A DNA stretch of 64,000 nt from Epiperipatus broadwayi. Lineage: Eukaryota; Onychophora; Udeonychophora; Euonychophora; Peripatidae. The notes beneath the pieces were generated by a model. It made no database searches and was not told the DNA's origin. It saw nothing but the letters and a program-made list of their open reading frames with translations. The translations under genes were made by a program, and so were the position numbers. This document shows, piece after piece, positions 36,231 to 48,289 of the stretch; the first letter of the stretch is position 1, and each line of letters opens with the position of its first letter. The stretch covers positions 186,001 to 250,000 of the forward strand of contig JAQFVV010012424.1 in assembly GCA_028023455.1 (NCBI GenBank), given 5' to 3'.

Positions 36231-36797
36231 AGATACTAATAAAACTTTTATTAATGGCTGCCGGGTAGAAAATTTTCAATATCCTTAACAGTTTAGAATA
36301 TTCTAAAAACGTTGAAATGTCAACTTGATATTATTGTGTCTTAAGTATTTTTTTTAGGAATATGTGAAAATTGAATTTATACAGATGCAGGAGAAATTTT
36401 CAGGCCTTTATTTATTGTTGAAAATCAAAATATTTAGTTTAAAAAATGATATACTGATATGTTAAAATATTTTGTGGCCTGTGGAGTCCATATAGGTGAG
36501 AAGAAAAAATGTTATATTAGCCACGTCAACCAATGATTTTCAAAAAAAGGAGTGGTTCATTGTTCAATTTATTATGAAATTCATCCATCAATGATTCTAG
36601 GAGTTTATGCCAGCATTATTTTTCCAGATCACATATCACTTACCTCATAATACTGACAATTCTGGTATTGGTAAATAAGCTATGGGCATGTACTTCAGCT
36701 ATTTCCATATTCACATGGACACTTTAGCTCATGTATTACCCTATACTCAAAAAATCTTTTACAACAACCTGAGGGATAAAATATGTAAGGTTTAGAA
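36231..36797. other. Unassigned A+T-rich sequence
   Basis: No gene or element seen between the Gag remnant and the hAT-like end. Confidence 0.25.
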
Positions 36798-36880
36798 CAG
36801 GGGTAGTCAAACTTTTTATACCCATCGCCCAATTTTTGTATCTGTTAGTAGTAAAATTTTCTAACGGCCTACCAGTTCCA
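36798..36880 (+). mobile_element. Left end of a hAT-like element
   Basis: CAGGGGTAGTCAAACTTTTT at 36798 is a typical hAT terminal sequence. A matching right end was not found nearby, so the element is truncated or too diverged to delimit. Confidence 0.5.
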
Positions 36881-37131
36881 CAGTAATGGTGATTTATAAA
36901 GTAGGGAAGTAACTTTACTTTATAAAATTTTTAAAGCAGTGTTACAGAAAGCTAAAGCATTTAATAATAATTACTTACCAAATACTTTATGTTGGACTTT
37001 TGCTAAGTTGGGCAGAATAAATCTTTATAAAACAACTTTACTGTAGTTAAATCTATCTTTTCATTTATACTTTGTATACATAGAAGCATGAAGTCTAATG
37101 AAATTACATTTAATTAATTAAATTATTAATG

Positions 37132-37293
37132 AGATCCCTGAGGCTGATGCTGAGAAACTAAATACTGGATATCTGGGGATATTGGATGAGTAGGCACTAG
37201 ATGTTGGATTTTATGCACAAGCCTTCTGGCATCCATTGATTACTCTGGCTTGCACTGAGTGGCAAGACGTATAGAGAGTTTTGCCTATTTTAA
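37132..37293. repeat. Right half of the TTAA-ended foldback family
   Basis: From GATCCCTGAGGCTGATGCTG through ATATTGGATGAGTAGGCACT to GAGTTTTGCCTATTTTAA. It matches the right arm of the full copy at 48902-49299. Confidence 0.7.
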
Positions 37294-37874
37294 TTACTTA
37301 CTATTCCATAGTATTTTGAATATCAAATATTTTATGAAGTCGTTATTGATAGAAACAGATTTAATCAGGTTAAAAATCATTAAGGTACAAGAAATTCCTC
37401 TTTATGTATTCTGGAAACTACTAAATTATTACAAAGTTGGGTGCAGAAATTCTGTTGACAAAATTGGAAGGTCTTTTTAAAAAAACTTTATGATTGGATA
37501 ATATATGAAAAATTCATTTTCTATTTATATCTATTTATTTTATATTATTTATATGTTGTAATTTGCAAATTTCTATGTTTTAAATTGTATACTTTGTAAT
37601 ATATTTATATATAGTTTTTTTAATTAATATTTTACATATATATAATTTAAAACAATGTATAAATAGTATATTCTACATCTTTTATTCATCATCATTATTA
37701 TTAAAAAATATCGGTGTGATTTGTCATATTAATGTATTAAATTTTAAAAAATTAAAATACATTGATTGTTGTTATTGTTGATGTTATTATTTGTTTTTGT
37801 TGTTATTATCTTTCAAAGCATTTTATTAAACTATAAACTTACATTATTGATTCACATATGTAAATTGGTATATT
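37294..37874. other. A+T-rich sequence between two outward half copies
   Basis: About 580 bp of TA-rich sequence separates two half elements whose termini face each other. The small ORF starting at 37259 is not supported. Confidence 0.3.
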
Positions 37875-38095
37875 TTAAAACAGGCAAAACTCTCCATACC
37901 GTATTGCCACTCTGCAAGCCAGAGTAATCAATTGATGCCAGAAGGTTAGTGCATAAAATCCCCATCTAGTGCCTACTCATCCAATATCCCCAGACTAGTT
38001 TCTGGCTTGTGGCCTTCGTCAGTGAGCAGCCTTGGATCTGAGAGCACTGCACCTAGATGTTAGGAACTAATGCAACCCTCCAGCAGCCACCTTTT
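37875..38095. repeat. Left half of the TTAA-ended foldback family
   Basis: TTAAAACAGGCAAAACTCTC, GCCACTCTGCAAGCC, GTGCCTACTCATCCAATATC, CTTCGTCAGTGAGCAGCC and CAACCCTCCAGCAGCC. It is the reverse complement of the 37132-37293 half over the shared part and extends further inward. Confidence 0.7.
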
Positions 38096-40052
38096 ATCTC
38101 TTCTTAACTACAAAACTATGAGAATGAAATTAAAAACACAATAATATTTTCAATTTAAGCTCAATAGCTTATATAGTCATTTTATTTATACAGCAATCAT
38201 GACAACTAAAAAGAACAATTTTTTTTCAAAAAAATCCAAAATGTTTACATGTGGCTCATAAGATCTGTATATTTACAATTATTCAAGTTCATTATCACTG
38301 CTATTAAAGCAATCACTAAAATGAGTTTCATTACCCTATTGTTCTTCTTTGATAAATTGATGAGGTTATAGACTGAAGCATTGTAACATTAGACCAAGTA
38401 ACACAAATATTGTGTTCTGCAACATTTTTTTATCTCTGTGTCTTATAACTTCCAGCTAGTTTGTAAATGTATTTGGATACCGCCTTGGATTGTTGTTATA
38501 AGTAAAAAGCACATTGTAGCATAGAGTATGAATGTATTGGCTTTAATAATCAAAAACCTACGTTTGGTGAAAATCCCTAAGAAATAATTGATATCAATTT
38601 ATTTACATTTGAATAATACAGCGATCATTGTACTAATGCAATCACATGTAAATATATATACATATATATGTGTGAATTTAGCTCAAAACATTAGATTTAA
38701 CAGAAAATCAAAGGATCATGTAACCAAAATTTATGGCACAGTTGGTTTGCTATTGTAATACAGAGATTTCATAATAGTTATATTTATTTTTTGATGGATC
38801 AGAATTAAGTTTCTAGATTGATACGGGGACCTATTAGTAACGTCCAATATTCTGAAAGAGGAAAGAGTCTGTTTGTGGGAATCATTTTAAAAACAAATTA
38901 TAGATTTGAGAATATTTTAGCAAATGTTGAAATTAAGTTGTGTGTGTTTTTAATTCTAAATATTTGTATGTTATGAAGCCTTAGGTCACTTTATTCCAAT
39001 GGATATTGAAGATATTTAATTCAGACTAGTTACTTTTCCCTTAAAGCAGTTTCCTACATAATGTAAAGCTATAGCTAATGAATGTTTTTGAAAGCTTTAC
39101 TATGGATATATAATAGTCAACTCTTGTAAACAGAAAAATAATGAGACCTGCATATAGAAAGAGGTAGGCTTTCGATAATGATTTAACCATGTTTTCTATT
39201 TTGATTTTAAGTTTCTTCTTCATTACTGTTCTGATTTCAGATTGGCTTAGATGAAATTGAAAACCATTGGTACCTTTGTTAAAATGTTCATTCAGGCAAT
39301 GCCCAGAGTATATTTGCTAAACACGTGACTTCTCTATTTTGAAGCTCAGTTTATATTTATTGGTATAATCAGAAAGTAATTTTAGTAACTGGAATTTGTT
39401 TCTTGTAAGATAGACAAACTGAAATATCCATGTATACAATGGATGAAATATGAGATTTTAAACCTGGTATATGTATCCCAGGTAGTTAATTTTCTGCAAC
39501 TTTAATTAATAGGTTTAAGTAAGAAGTGAATAGAAAGAGGTGCACTTAGGAATAAACCTTGAGGTATTGAATAGTGTGGACTAATAGAGTGGAACTTTCT
39601 CCATTAAGAATTATATATATAATGGGTATCACCTACAAACGATAATTAATAAAATAAAATAATAAATATGAAAATGCTTGTCTAAGGGAGAATGATTATC
39701 ATTGGGCAACCACATATATGATGCAATGACTATAGCATTTTTTATTTAATCTAATTTAATAACAATCATGAATAATAATCAGACTGAGTCTACATTAAGT
39801 ACAAGCCTTTATACAGACCAAGCCATATTTCCTGATCATTTTCCTCTTAGCATTTATTGTATTATTCTGATGCAATATAAACTAATATATTTGTAATTCA
39901 GATGAGGAAATTTATGAGAAATAAAATTTTTAACTATAACAATAATTTTATTTAACACAATGAAATAAAAACAATATAATTGTTTTATATTTACATTAAC
40001 ATAATAAAATAAAAAACATATATGCCAGAAAATATTTTTAATTATTATTATT
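38096..40052. other. Unassigned intergenic sequence
   Basis: No supported gene. The minus ORF at 39041-39223 is a hydrophobic chance ORF. Confidence 0.25.
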
Positions 40053-40160
40053 TTTTTTTTAAAAGTGTCATAGCATCGGCCGGGACGCGAACCCGCAACC
40101 CAGGCAACTGCCTGCAAGTGCAAGGCAGTCACTCTGATCTCTCGACCACCAATGCAAGAC
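40053..40160 (-). mobile_element. tRNA-derived SINE, copy 2, with 14-bp target duplication
   Basis: Minus strand: GCATTGGTGGTCGAGAGATC ... GGGTTCGCGTCCCGGCCGAT GC TATGACAC plus an A-rich tail. The acceptor-like ends GCATTGG/CCGATGC pair fully, and the B box (GGGTTCGCGTCCC) is well kept. TAATTATTATTATT occurs identically at 40039-40052 and 40161-40174. It is the best-preserved copy of the three. Confidence 0.88.
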
Positions 40161-40174
40161 TAATTATTATTATT

Positions 40175-43037
40175 CAAGAAAAGTCATTGTAAGAATCTTA
40201 TCCAATTACCTTTTTTTTTTGTTGAGCTCAGCCTTTCTTGAACAGTAAAACTAATCGATATTTGAAATCTCTAGCCAAAATAATTGTAGTTTGAAATATA
40301 TAAGTTGACTTTTTCTATAAATAAATTCTTTTTTGATTGATATGTCTTATAATTGAGGGATATAAACATTGCAAATGTATAAATCCATCTCTTTTGGGGT
40401 AATTTCTTTTTATAACACTTAGGTGACTGGTAAATTTCTTTGCAATATTAAAGTAACAAGTTGTGTTGTTGTTCCCACAATAAGTTCCAATGTTGATACA
40501 TTGGGGTTATTGGGTATCAAAGCAGTATTACTGCTCCATGAATAAGAAACTACACATATAGAAAGGTGAAAACTCTAATTAAAATGTTACTTCATTATTA
40601 CCACTATACACACATGAGAATTAAAATCATTTTCTTGACTTTATTTTATAAGCAGCATATAGAAAAACTTAACAAAAATCCCTCCAAGTTTGAAAAGCAG
40701 ACAATATTCTGATTTTTTTCTTCATTGTCTGGCAATTGTCAAAGTTTCTATGGCTACAATATTTTAAAAAAAATTTTTTTTTCAATTATTATTTTACAAT
40801 AAACAAAGAAATAAACTTTTTTTTATCTTACAATTATTTTTTTTCTTACTTGTCATTACATTAATGATTTGTTTTAAATAAGTAAATAACTTTTATCAAG
40901 TTATAAAACACATAATAAATCCTTTTTGTATTCCTTTTTTTTATAAGTTATATATGTAAATTACATCAGAGACATTATATAAATAATTTGTTGAAAATAA
41001 TTAATCTGTATCACAAAATAGCAATAAAGGTAAGAACAAGTTGGTAGAAATAATAATTAGGCAAATAATTAACAAGGTGGTAAAAATTAAATATACGGCA
41101 GAAAAGCTAGAGGGGAAAGATGACTCTAATTTCAAAATAAATAAAGGAAAAAGCAATAAAACTGTTTTTGTATTTTTTTAACTTTGTTAAATATATATAT
41201 ATTTAAACTCTCGTAGAAATAGTTTAGCAGTTAATTTTATTATAATTTTTATATTTGATTAAGAGAGCTAAGGCAAAAAATGGGACTCAAGGAAATGAAA
41301 CAAAGTCTCCTAGTAGAGGTTTTATGAACATATTCACAAAAATTAAAACTGAAAATAAGCCAAACATGGAAAGTATGTTTAAACAAAAGGAAGAATTAAA
41401 AAAACAAACTGAGGAATTCAAAACACAAAATAACTGAAAAACCTAATGGAAAAATACAATGAACTTAAAAAAGGTAATACAGCCTAGCTAATAGAGAAAA
41501 TAATAAAAGATGTGGTAGATAAGCAGATAAAGAAATTTTATAATTAATATGTGTAATTAAATATATATATAATAAGATTAATTAAGAAATAGAGATAAAT
41601 TTCGGGACTATTAAATGCTAACTTAATGTTAACGTTTAATTACTATTGGACTATATATTTTGTTACATTAGTTTTAAATAAGGCTGCTTGATCAATGGAT
41701 GAAGAATTTTTAGCAAATTACATTTTTGATATTATGGACAATAAATAAGGACTTGTGTCACCATTATGATTCAAGCATTTTTATGCCTAGTGGGCTCATT
41801 AATATAGAATAAAGATTCAGCAATGACGAGATCTTTGTCTGCTTATTTTTGAAGAGGTTCAGAAAAATTGGTTACAGGTCTTGGATTTTGTCATTTGAAA
41901 AATATGGCTTAGACAGAACTCGGTTCTGTGCAATAGCTAATATGTGCATAGACAAATCAAAGTATGTCACATATCCCAGTATGACAAGAATCTGGTGAAG
42001 AATTTAACTTTTGAGCAAAATCTGTTAGCCTGAATAGAGATCATCTACCAGGTCGCTGAAAAAATGGATCAAACCTCACATCTTTAAAGTTTATCCCTAA
42101 AGAATAAATATATAGGCTCCATCATTGATTCCCCATATATTGTCTCAACTTGAAAATTATACAATTGTCACAGGAATTCTAAGGCAGGTTGCATTGAGAC
42201 CAATCTAGTAAAGTGTCCACACCAAGTACAAAGTTGATTAAGGAAAATATGATTTCTTTATAGTCAGGTGTTCCTTTAGAGTATTAGAAACTGATTTATG
42301 TCACTTTTAAAACAAAAAACTGTATTTTGTCATTTTCCATGAGCTCCATTAACTCTGAAGTGAAGGGGATATCTTGGTAATATAACTGATTGTGTAGGAT
42401 ATAATCACTACAAATGCTATTTATTCCTGAATTGAATTGATGACTATTTTTAGTTTAAATGAGTAAATAAATAAAGCTCTGAGTATAATAGCTCTGGTTT
42501 GATGAGATCAAAAAGTGATGTAAGTAGAAAGTCACATATGGATTAATGAAATCTAGGAACTTGTACTGGTTTCTTTCTATTTAAATACTTTTTTCACATT
42601 CACATTCTTTAAACAGTTTATATATTTTTTGCTACTTGCAAATTTGAAATTTCTTTCCCTCTCATTGTGTTATCGATATCAATAAGCATGTTGGACAGTA
42701 TCAAAATTTATATTAAAAAAATCTTTGTTTCCCAAGTCAAATCCAGTGTTATTTGCTGTTACCAAATACAGAAATTAGGTTAGATATGAAATATCACTTC
42801 ATGATTATGTGTCTGTATTTCAATATCGCTCTCCATCTAATGGCTATTGTTAGTATTATGATTATTGCCAACACTGCCATGACCAATGATATTAGAGGCT
42901 CATGATAACTGAAAGTCCACATTAATTAAAATAACTGAAGAGAAAAAAAGTTTTGAATCAGAAATAGGACTTAGCCTTTAAAGAACTAACATCTTTCCCT
43001 AAAAAGCTGGTTGGACACTTAATTTATTATATACAGT
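40175..43037. other. Unassigned stretch, possible retroelement traces
   Basis: The plus ORF 41255-41437 is Lys/Glu-rich and might be a Gag-like coiled coil, but it is too short to call. Minus-strand reading near 42180-42240 (INFVLGVD-like) vaguely resembles a protease second half. Neither is claimed. Confidence 0.25.
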
Positions 43038-43613
43038 TAAGTTTTAAATTGTGCTTTACGCAAAAAAGTGAAGCTTATTATTATTAAGAAAAGAATTATA
43101 CGGCTGAGCACTTTCAGAGAACTTAAGTCTCCATATTCATAGCCTATTTTAAGTGAAGTTTAGCGGTAATTTATGCAAAGTTTTCTTTCATAAAGACCAT
43201 TTTCTGGAGATTGTAAAGCACAATTCTTTTTGGTTTATTGCATAGTTGTCATTTGCAATAAAGCATGCCTCCTTAATCTTTCATTTCATATCATTGATGC
43301 TCAAAGAATATGGATTTGTTTTCAGTATTATTTAGAGTTTTCCTGTACTGTGCACTAAACATAATATGAAACGAAAGATTAAGGAGGCATGTTTTATTAC
43401 AAATGACAACTATGCAATAAACCGAAAAAAATTGCACTTTACATCTCCAGAAAATGGTCTTTATGAAAGAAAACTTTGCATAAATTACCACTAAACTTCA
43501 CTTAAAGTAGGCTACGAATATGGAAACTTAAGTTCTCTGAAAGCGCTCAGCTGTATAATTCTTTTCTAATAATAATGTTTCACTGTTTTGCATAAAGCGC
43601 AATTTAAAACTTA
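43038..43613. repeat. Large palindromic foldback element
   Basis: The left arm 43038-43295 and right arm 43361-43613 are reverse complements at high similarity over about 250 bp: AAGTTTTAAATTG, TTCAGAGAACTTAAGT, ATGCAAAGTTTTCTTTCATA, CATTTTCTGGAGAT, AGGAGGCATG. The loop is about 65 bp. A single-stranded copy would form a long hairpin. The minus ORF inside (43291-43491) is fortuitous. Confidence 0.85.
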
Positions 43614-44484
43614 CCACTCAAAGGTGAAGTAAAAAATAAGGATTTTATATACAGTTAACCATATTACCTTAAAGTCATTCCACCATTTGCCATCTATGGA
43701 GGCCATTAGTAGCCTAAATAAAGCATTCACACATATATAGAAGGATGATTAATTTCACAATAAATAATAATATGGTATGGGAAAACTTTTTAAAATGAAA
43801 ATCTACACTAATCTGGCTGAACCCTGCTTAATTCTAGAAAAAATACTTTTATTTCTGCAGATTTTTTTACATACTAAGATACCCCATAAACTACAATTGT
43901 TACTATAATACATCCTCATTACCTATATCAACACAAAAACATAAATATTGTAACTTTTCAATTATTTAAATGAAAATTTATTATAATTAATTTACATTTA
44001 TTTTTATAAAAAGTATATATTTATATGTCTATTCCATATATATAACTATTTCGAAAAGTCACAGATAACTAATTTAATGTGACTTGTTTTTAAAAGAAAA
44101 TCAGTTATCTGGGTCCTTAAACAATTTTTAATTTGAACAAGATGTGAAAACAAGTGATTCACATCAGTATGTAGCTTTAAGTCAAGAGACTAGATACAAA
44201 GTATGTTGATGTAAACATGGGTATTCAACTGTATTTCTCCACATTTTAATGGAGTCTTTTGGTACAAAAAAAGAGACTTTGTGATATTATATCTTCCCCA
44301 AATCAATCATTTTAATTTGTAGTTTTATAGGTGCTTTTAAGATATCAATCAAATGCATTCATATGCGCAAGTATACTCTTCAAAATCAGAAAATGTATTA
44401 TTGTACTTTTTAGTTAACAAATCCAGAAAAGCTGTGTAATCTTTAAATATTTTGCATATATGTTTCTATTCATTTAAACACAAT
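43614..44484. other. Unassigned intergenic sequence
   Basis: No gene or element supported. Confidence 0.25.
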
Positions 44485-44588
44485 AAAAATTCTACATACA
44501 GTAGCACCACTCAGTGCAAGCCAGAATAACGCATCCATTGATTACTCTGGTTTGCATTGAGTGGCACTACTGTATGGAGAGTTTTGCC
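44485..44588. repeat. Short foldback copy of the GTGCCACT family
   Basis: ACATACAGTAGCACCACTCA and GTGCAAGCCAGA at the left mirror TCTGGTTTGCATTGAGTGGC and ACTACTGTATGGAGAG at the right. It is an internally deleted 104-bp version of the 398-bp element at 48902. Confidence 0.75.
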
Positions 44589-44949
44589 TCTGCTTAAACA
44601 ACTTGTGTAAGCATTAAGAATAGTAATCGTGTGATGTTTAGTGGTTTTTCTATTGATTTAACATGTTTGTTAATTGTAGAAAACATTCTTTGAAAATTTA
44701 TTTATTTATACCAATTATAATAAACTTCATGTGAAAAAAAAATCACACAGGCAGTTAAAATATAATAAAAAATTAATATATAAACATATAAAATAATAAA
44801 ATTAACAGATAAAAAAAATAATTGAAATATAAAGTTATAATCTAATAATATAAATATATTCATTAACAAACCACCATATATTATAATTATGCTTTTATTT
44901 TTATCTAATTGATTTCAAAATTGAACCTTGTCAAGATGTTACATTAATT
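44589..44949. other. A+T-rich spacer
   Basis: Simple TA-rich sequence; nothing recognised. Confidence 0.25.
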
Positions 44950-45602
44950 CTGTATGTCATGAGATTTACTTATCCTCATATTGCTACTTCCTCTATTGAC
45001 CAACCTCAATCTTAAATTTTTTTTATAACTTCCAATTTTTATTCAATGATCATTTTCCTCCCAATTTTATTGAGCCTTGCATTAAATTCATACATTTATC
45101 TTTATTTTCCTGTATGTACATTGTCTCATACACTTTTCCTTAAAATTTTTACAATATCTTATCATCTCAATATTTTCCTTACATTTCATAACGTTTCTAA
45201 AAAATGACAAAATTGTCCTGACTTAATATCTCTGCTTTTTTATTGCTCTATTATGCTCCTTCCCCCTTTCTATCTTACTTTTCACTGACTGCCCTATATA
45301 TACATCATACATCCCTTACACTATTCCTCTTACTACTTCTATCATTCCTCATTTTTGCGTTACTCAACAACTTTTTTAATGATTTACTATTTTTCCATCC
45401 AATATCTATATTCTTATTCATTTTTTCTTCCCTACCATTCATAATTTTATATCTCTCTTTCAAATATGGAATAGAAATCCATTTCTTATTCTTGCTTTCA
45501 TTTCTACTACTAACTTTTTTATATCCACTCCTATCGCTCAATATATTTCTTACAACCCTACTATTACAGCCATATTCAATATATTCTTTATGAATCTGCA
45601 AT
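44950..45602 (-). pseudogene. Penelope-like element fragment with GIY-YIG end
   Basis: Minus-strand frame 45305-45601 reads VVRNILSDRSGYKKV, then WISIPYLKERYKIM, IDIGWKNSKSLKKLLSNAKM. This is the linker between RT and endonuclease of Penelope-like proteins (IPYI/L..., ...LKxLLxxxK). Past a frame change, near 45240-45285, VYIGQSVKSKIERGKEHNRA matches the YIGQT...R..EH part of the GIY-YIG nuclease. The fragment is 5'-truncated at about 45602. The plus-strand 116-residue ORF here is antisense. Confidence 0.72.
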
Positions 45603-45603
45603 T

Positions 45604-45673
45604 TATTGAATATGGATATAATAGTAGGGTTGTAAGAAAAATATTAATGAGAAATAGAAGTGGATATAAAAAA
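45604..45673 (+). pseudogene. Inverted partner fragment of the Penelope copy
   Basis: A plus-strand 70-bp copy of the start of the left fragment (45515-45582 in reverse complement). It encodes IEYGYNSRVVRKIL, matching the left copy's IEYGCNSRVVRNIL. The two copies meet head to head across a loop of about 20 bp. Confidence 0.7.
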
Positions 45674-45949
45674 GATAGCAAATTATCAAACTTTAATGGA
45701 TGGGCTTCACTCCACCTTCCAATTCTTCAGACATCCATTTAAATGTTGTGTTTAATTCACATTAAATCATAAAAAGTTTTGGACTAGTGTATAATTGAAG
45801 TTGAAATGAGAGGCTTCCGGCGGCTACATTTAATATTAAAATCTTTAGTTTACATTAAATCTCAAAAAAAGTTTTTTAAAGCAACCAATTAAAAAAAGCA
45901 CTGGGCTTTACATAGCTCGGGTGCAGTCTGGTTTATATTATAACATCTA
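45674..45949. other. Unassigned spacer
   Basis: Nothing recognised between the Penelope fragment and the RTE LINE. Confidence 0.25.
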
Positions 45950-47460
45950 AGAACATTAATAAATTCAATACAGGAAGTAATTATCAATTAGAGAGATGTA
46001 AGATACATGTTAATACAAAACTAGAGAAAAATTAAGAAATTGATATTGTTAATCTTTAGAAACATTCCAATGAATTTAAATTAGAAATTGCAAATCATTT
46101 TCAAATACTAACAGATTTTGAACATGATTCGGATTTGAATGAAATCAATGTGAAGATAACTGATACACTTTTAAAAACTGCAACAAAGATATTTTGTACA
46201 AAAATGTAGCAATTGACCAGTAAAATTTCTACTATATATAAATGATGCATTGAGAAGGATTGAAAATCTCAAATTTGTAAAATGCTATGACAAAGTGTTG
46301 ATAATGATATAAGAAAATATAATTGTGCACTAGCAAGGAAAGCTACAGAAAATATTAAAAATCTCGTGTAAAATAACATTTTGGTATTAATAGTTAACTT
46401 ATTTCTGCAATAAGAAAAAAAGATGAAACTATTACTAAAACAAGAAAAAACATCATGAAATATGTAAAAGAGTTCTATCAAATTATATAGCAATAAAAAA
46501 CAAGGGAAAATATCCTTCTGCACCTACTATACCTTCTGAATTGCCCAGGAATTTAAATGAAGAAGTGAGACAAGCAATTAAATTTATTATGAAGGGAAAA
46601 ACTCAATTATAGAATTGTAACTAGTATTTTTTTAAAAAGCAGGTGAAGAAAAAGAATTTTTTTTTGGCAAAGTTATATACCAAATGTCTAAATGATAAAG
46701 ATGTACCAGATGATTGGAAGAATGCAGTATTAATATTTTAAAAGGTGGAGATATTATAAATTGCAGATCTCAGTTTTTTAGCAGTTCTATACAAAATTCT
46801 TACCAAAATAATTATAACTTGTCTTGCGTTGTTAGCCGAGAGGTATCGCAGCCGCCATGCAAGCAAGTAGTTGGTTGCAGACGGTAGTGGGTTCGCCTCC
46901 TGGCCGATGCTATGACATATGGAAAAAAATAATAATAATTACAACTTGTCTATAGCAAGCTTTGGATTTTAACCAACCAAAAGAACAATCTGGATTTAAA
47001 AGTGGTTTTAGTACAGTGGATCATATCCAAGAATTGAGAGAAGTTATAGAAAGAGCCAATAAATATGCATTGCCATTATGCTTTGGATTTGTAGATTCTA
47101 TAAGCATTTCTTCAGTGATTAAAGCATTGGATCATCAAGCTGTTATTATATTCTGAAAAGTATTTATAAAAATTCAACAATTAGATTGCATAATAAAAAA
47201 ATTAATATTGGGAAAGTTATATGACAGGGTGACTCGATAGCTCCAAAACTTTCTATGGCAATTTTGAAAGTTTAATGTAGATTAAAATGGAAAGTTAAGG
47301 GGGAGTAAAAGTAAATAAAGATTATTTAAGTCATCTAGATTTTGCAGATGATGTAGTGTTTTTGAAAATAATGCTTTAGAACTTCAAAAAATGTTGCAAG
47401 TTATCAGATAAAAGTAAGATTAAAGGTAAATGTTAAGAAGACTAAAGCATTAGTGGGCAA
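45950..47460 (+). pseudogene. RTE-like LINE copy interrupted by a SINE
   Basis: Readable plus-strand blocks: FKLEIANHFQILTDFEHDSD (region before RT, about 46075-46135), FNQPKEQSGFKSGFSTVDHI and ELREVIERANKYALPLCFGF at 46962-47156, GDSIAPKLS near 47230, and SHLDFADDVV near 47330 (catalytic FADD box). RT motif A is damaged (FVDS in place of FVDxxKAFD). A SINE sits at 46824-46933. Stops and frameshifts abound. A related copy lies inverted at 48290-49900. Confidence 0.8.
46824..46933 (+). mobile_element. tRNA-derived SINE, copy 3, with 17-bp target duplication
   Basis: Plus strand: TTGCGTTGTTAGCCGAGAGG ... GTGGGTTCGCCTCCTGGCCG ATGC TATGACA, then an A/AAT-rich tail. The A-box-like TTAGCCGAGAGG and B-box-like GGGTTCGCCTCC are spaced for a long-variable-arm (Leu/Ser-type) tRNA. 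AATAATTAYAACTTGTC flanks it at 46807-46823 and 46934-46950 with one mismatch. It is inserted into the RTE LINE, so it is younger than that copy. Confidence 0.88.
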
Positions 47461-48289
47461 ATGTGGCTCTTAGTCAAGCTAAGTTGTGACTCCCATTGAA
47501 ATCGGATTTTATTTTTATTACTTCATAATTTATTTAATTGTGCAAAAATTTAATATATAAATTTTTATCAAACATTTTTGTTACTTAATTTATTACAAAT
47601 AACATCATGTATGTATATACAATTTTCAAATATATTGGCAAACTGGACATTAATAATATCTACCTAATCTTATAAAAATTGTGTATGGAATGATTACATG
47701 AATATATTTATGATTTGTGCAATTTTGTGATTGTATATTTTAGTAATAGTTTTCCTATCAATTAAATGTCCTATTTCATATTTTTTCAAAAAATGTGATG
47801 GATTGTTTTATTAAGCAATTTAAATTTGTTTGTGGTAATTTTTCCACAGTACTGGCACAAACTTTCTAAAGAGTGAACAGATTAATTTAATAGTTAACAA
47901 TCCACTATTAGTTGATAAATAAGTAGTATCTAGCTATTATTTAGCTATAGAGACAGAGTTCTGGGTTAATCTGTATTGATGTAAAATAATAAATATGCAT
48001 TTAACACAATGTAGAAACTACATTAGCAATAAAGTATTATATGCTTTGGATGTTGAAATTAGTGTATTTTACTGTTGAAATTTTTTTGCAGAAAAAAAAC
48101 AAACCTTAATAATTTTCTCCAGATTTTTTTGTTCATTGCTCTACTTTGCAAACACAGATATATTTCCTTTTAATATTAAGTTATTTCTACCAAAGGCACA
48201 CCAACCAAGTGTAATTCTGTGATTAATTTCATCCATTGTTTCCATTTATAGTACTAATCTGACCAAGGTATTTGTAGTTGTTAACTTCT
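47461..48289. other. Spacer between opposed LINE copies; possible hAT end
   Basis: GTGGGCAAATGTGGCTCTTA near 47454 resembles a hAT-type terminus, but no partner was found. The rest is unassigned A+T-rich sequence. Confidence 0.3.

Noticed and set aside
40053-40160. A functional tRNA gene
   Set aside because: The acceptor-like ends pair and the B box is good, but the sequence ends in an A-rich tail, has a target duplication and has sister copies, so it is a SINE.
41255-41437. Lys/Glu-rich ORF resembling a Gag coiled coil
   Set aside because: Only 60 codons with no neighbouring retroelement motifs; composition alone is not enough.
42180-42240. Possible retroelement protease second half on the minus strand (INFVLGVD)
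   Set aside because: Eight residues in isolation, with no DSG/DTG partner found.
45243-45593. 116-codon plus-strand ORF rich in Leu and Phe, membrane-like
   Set aside because: Antisense to the Penelope linker and GIY-YIG fragment.
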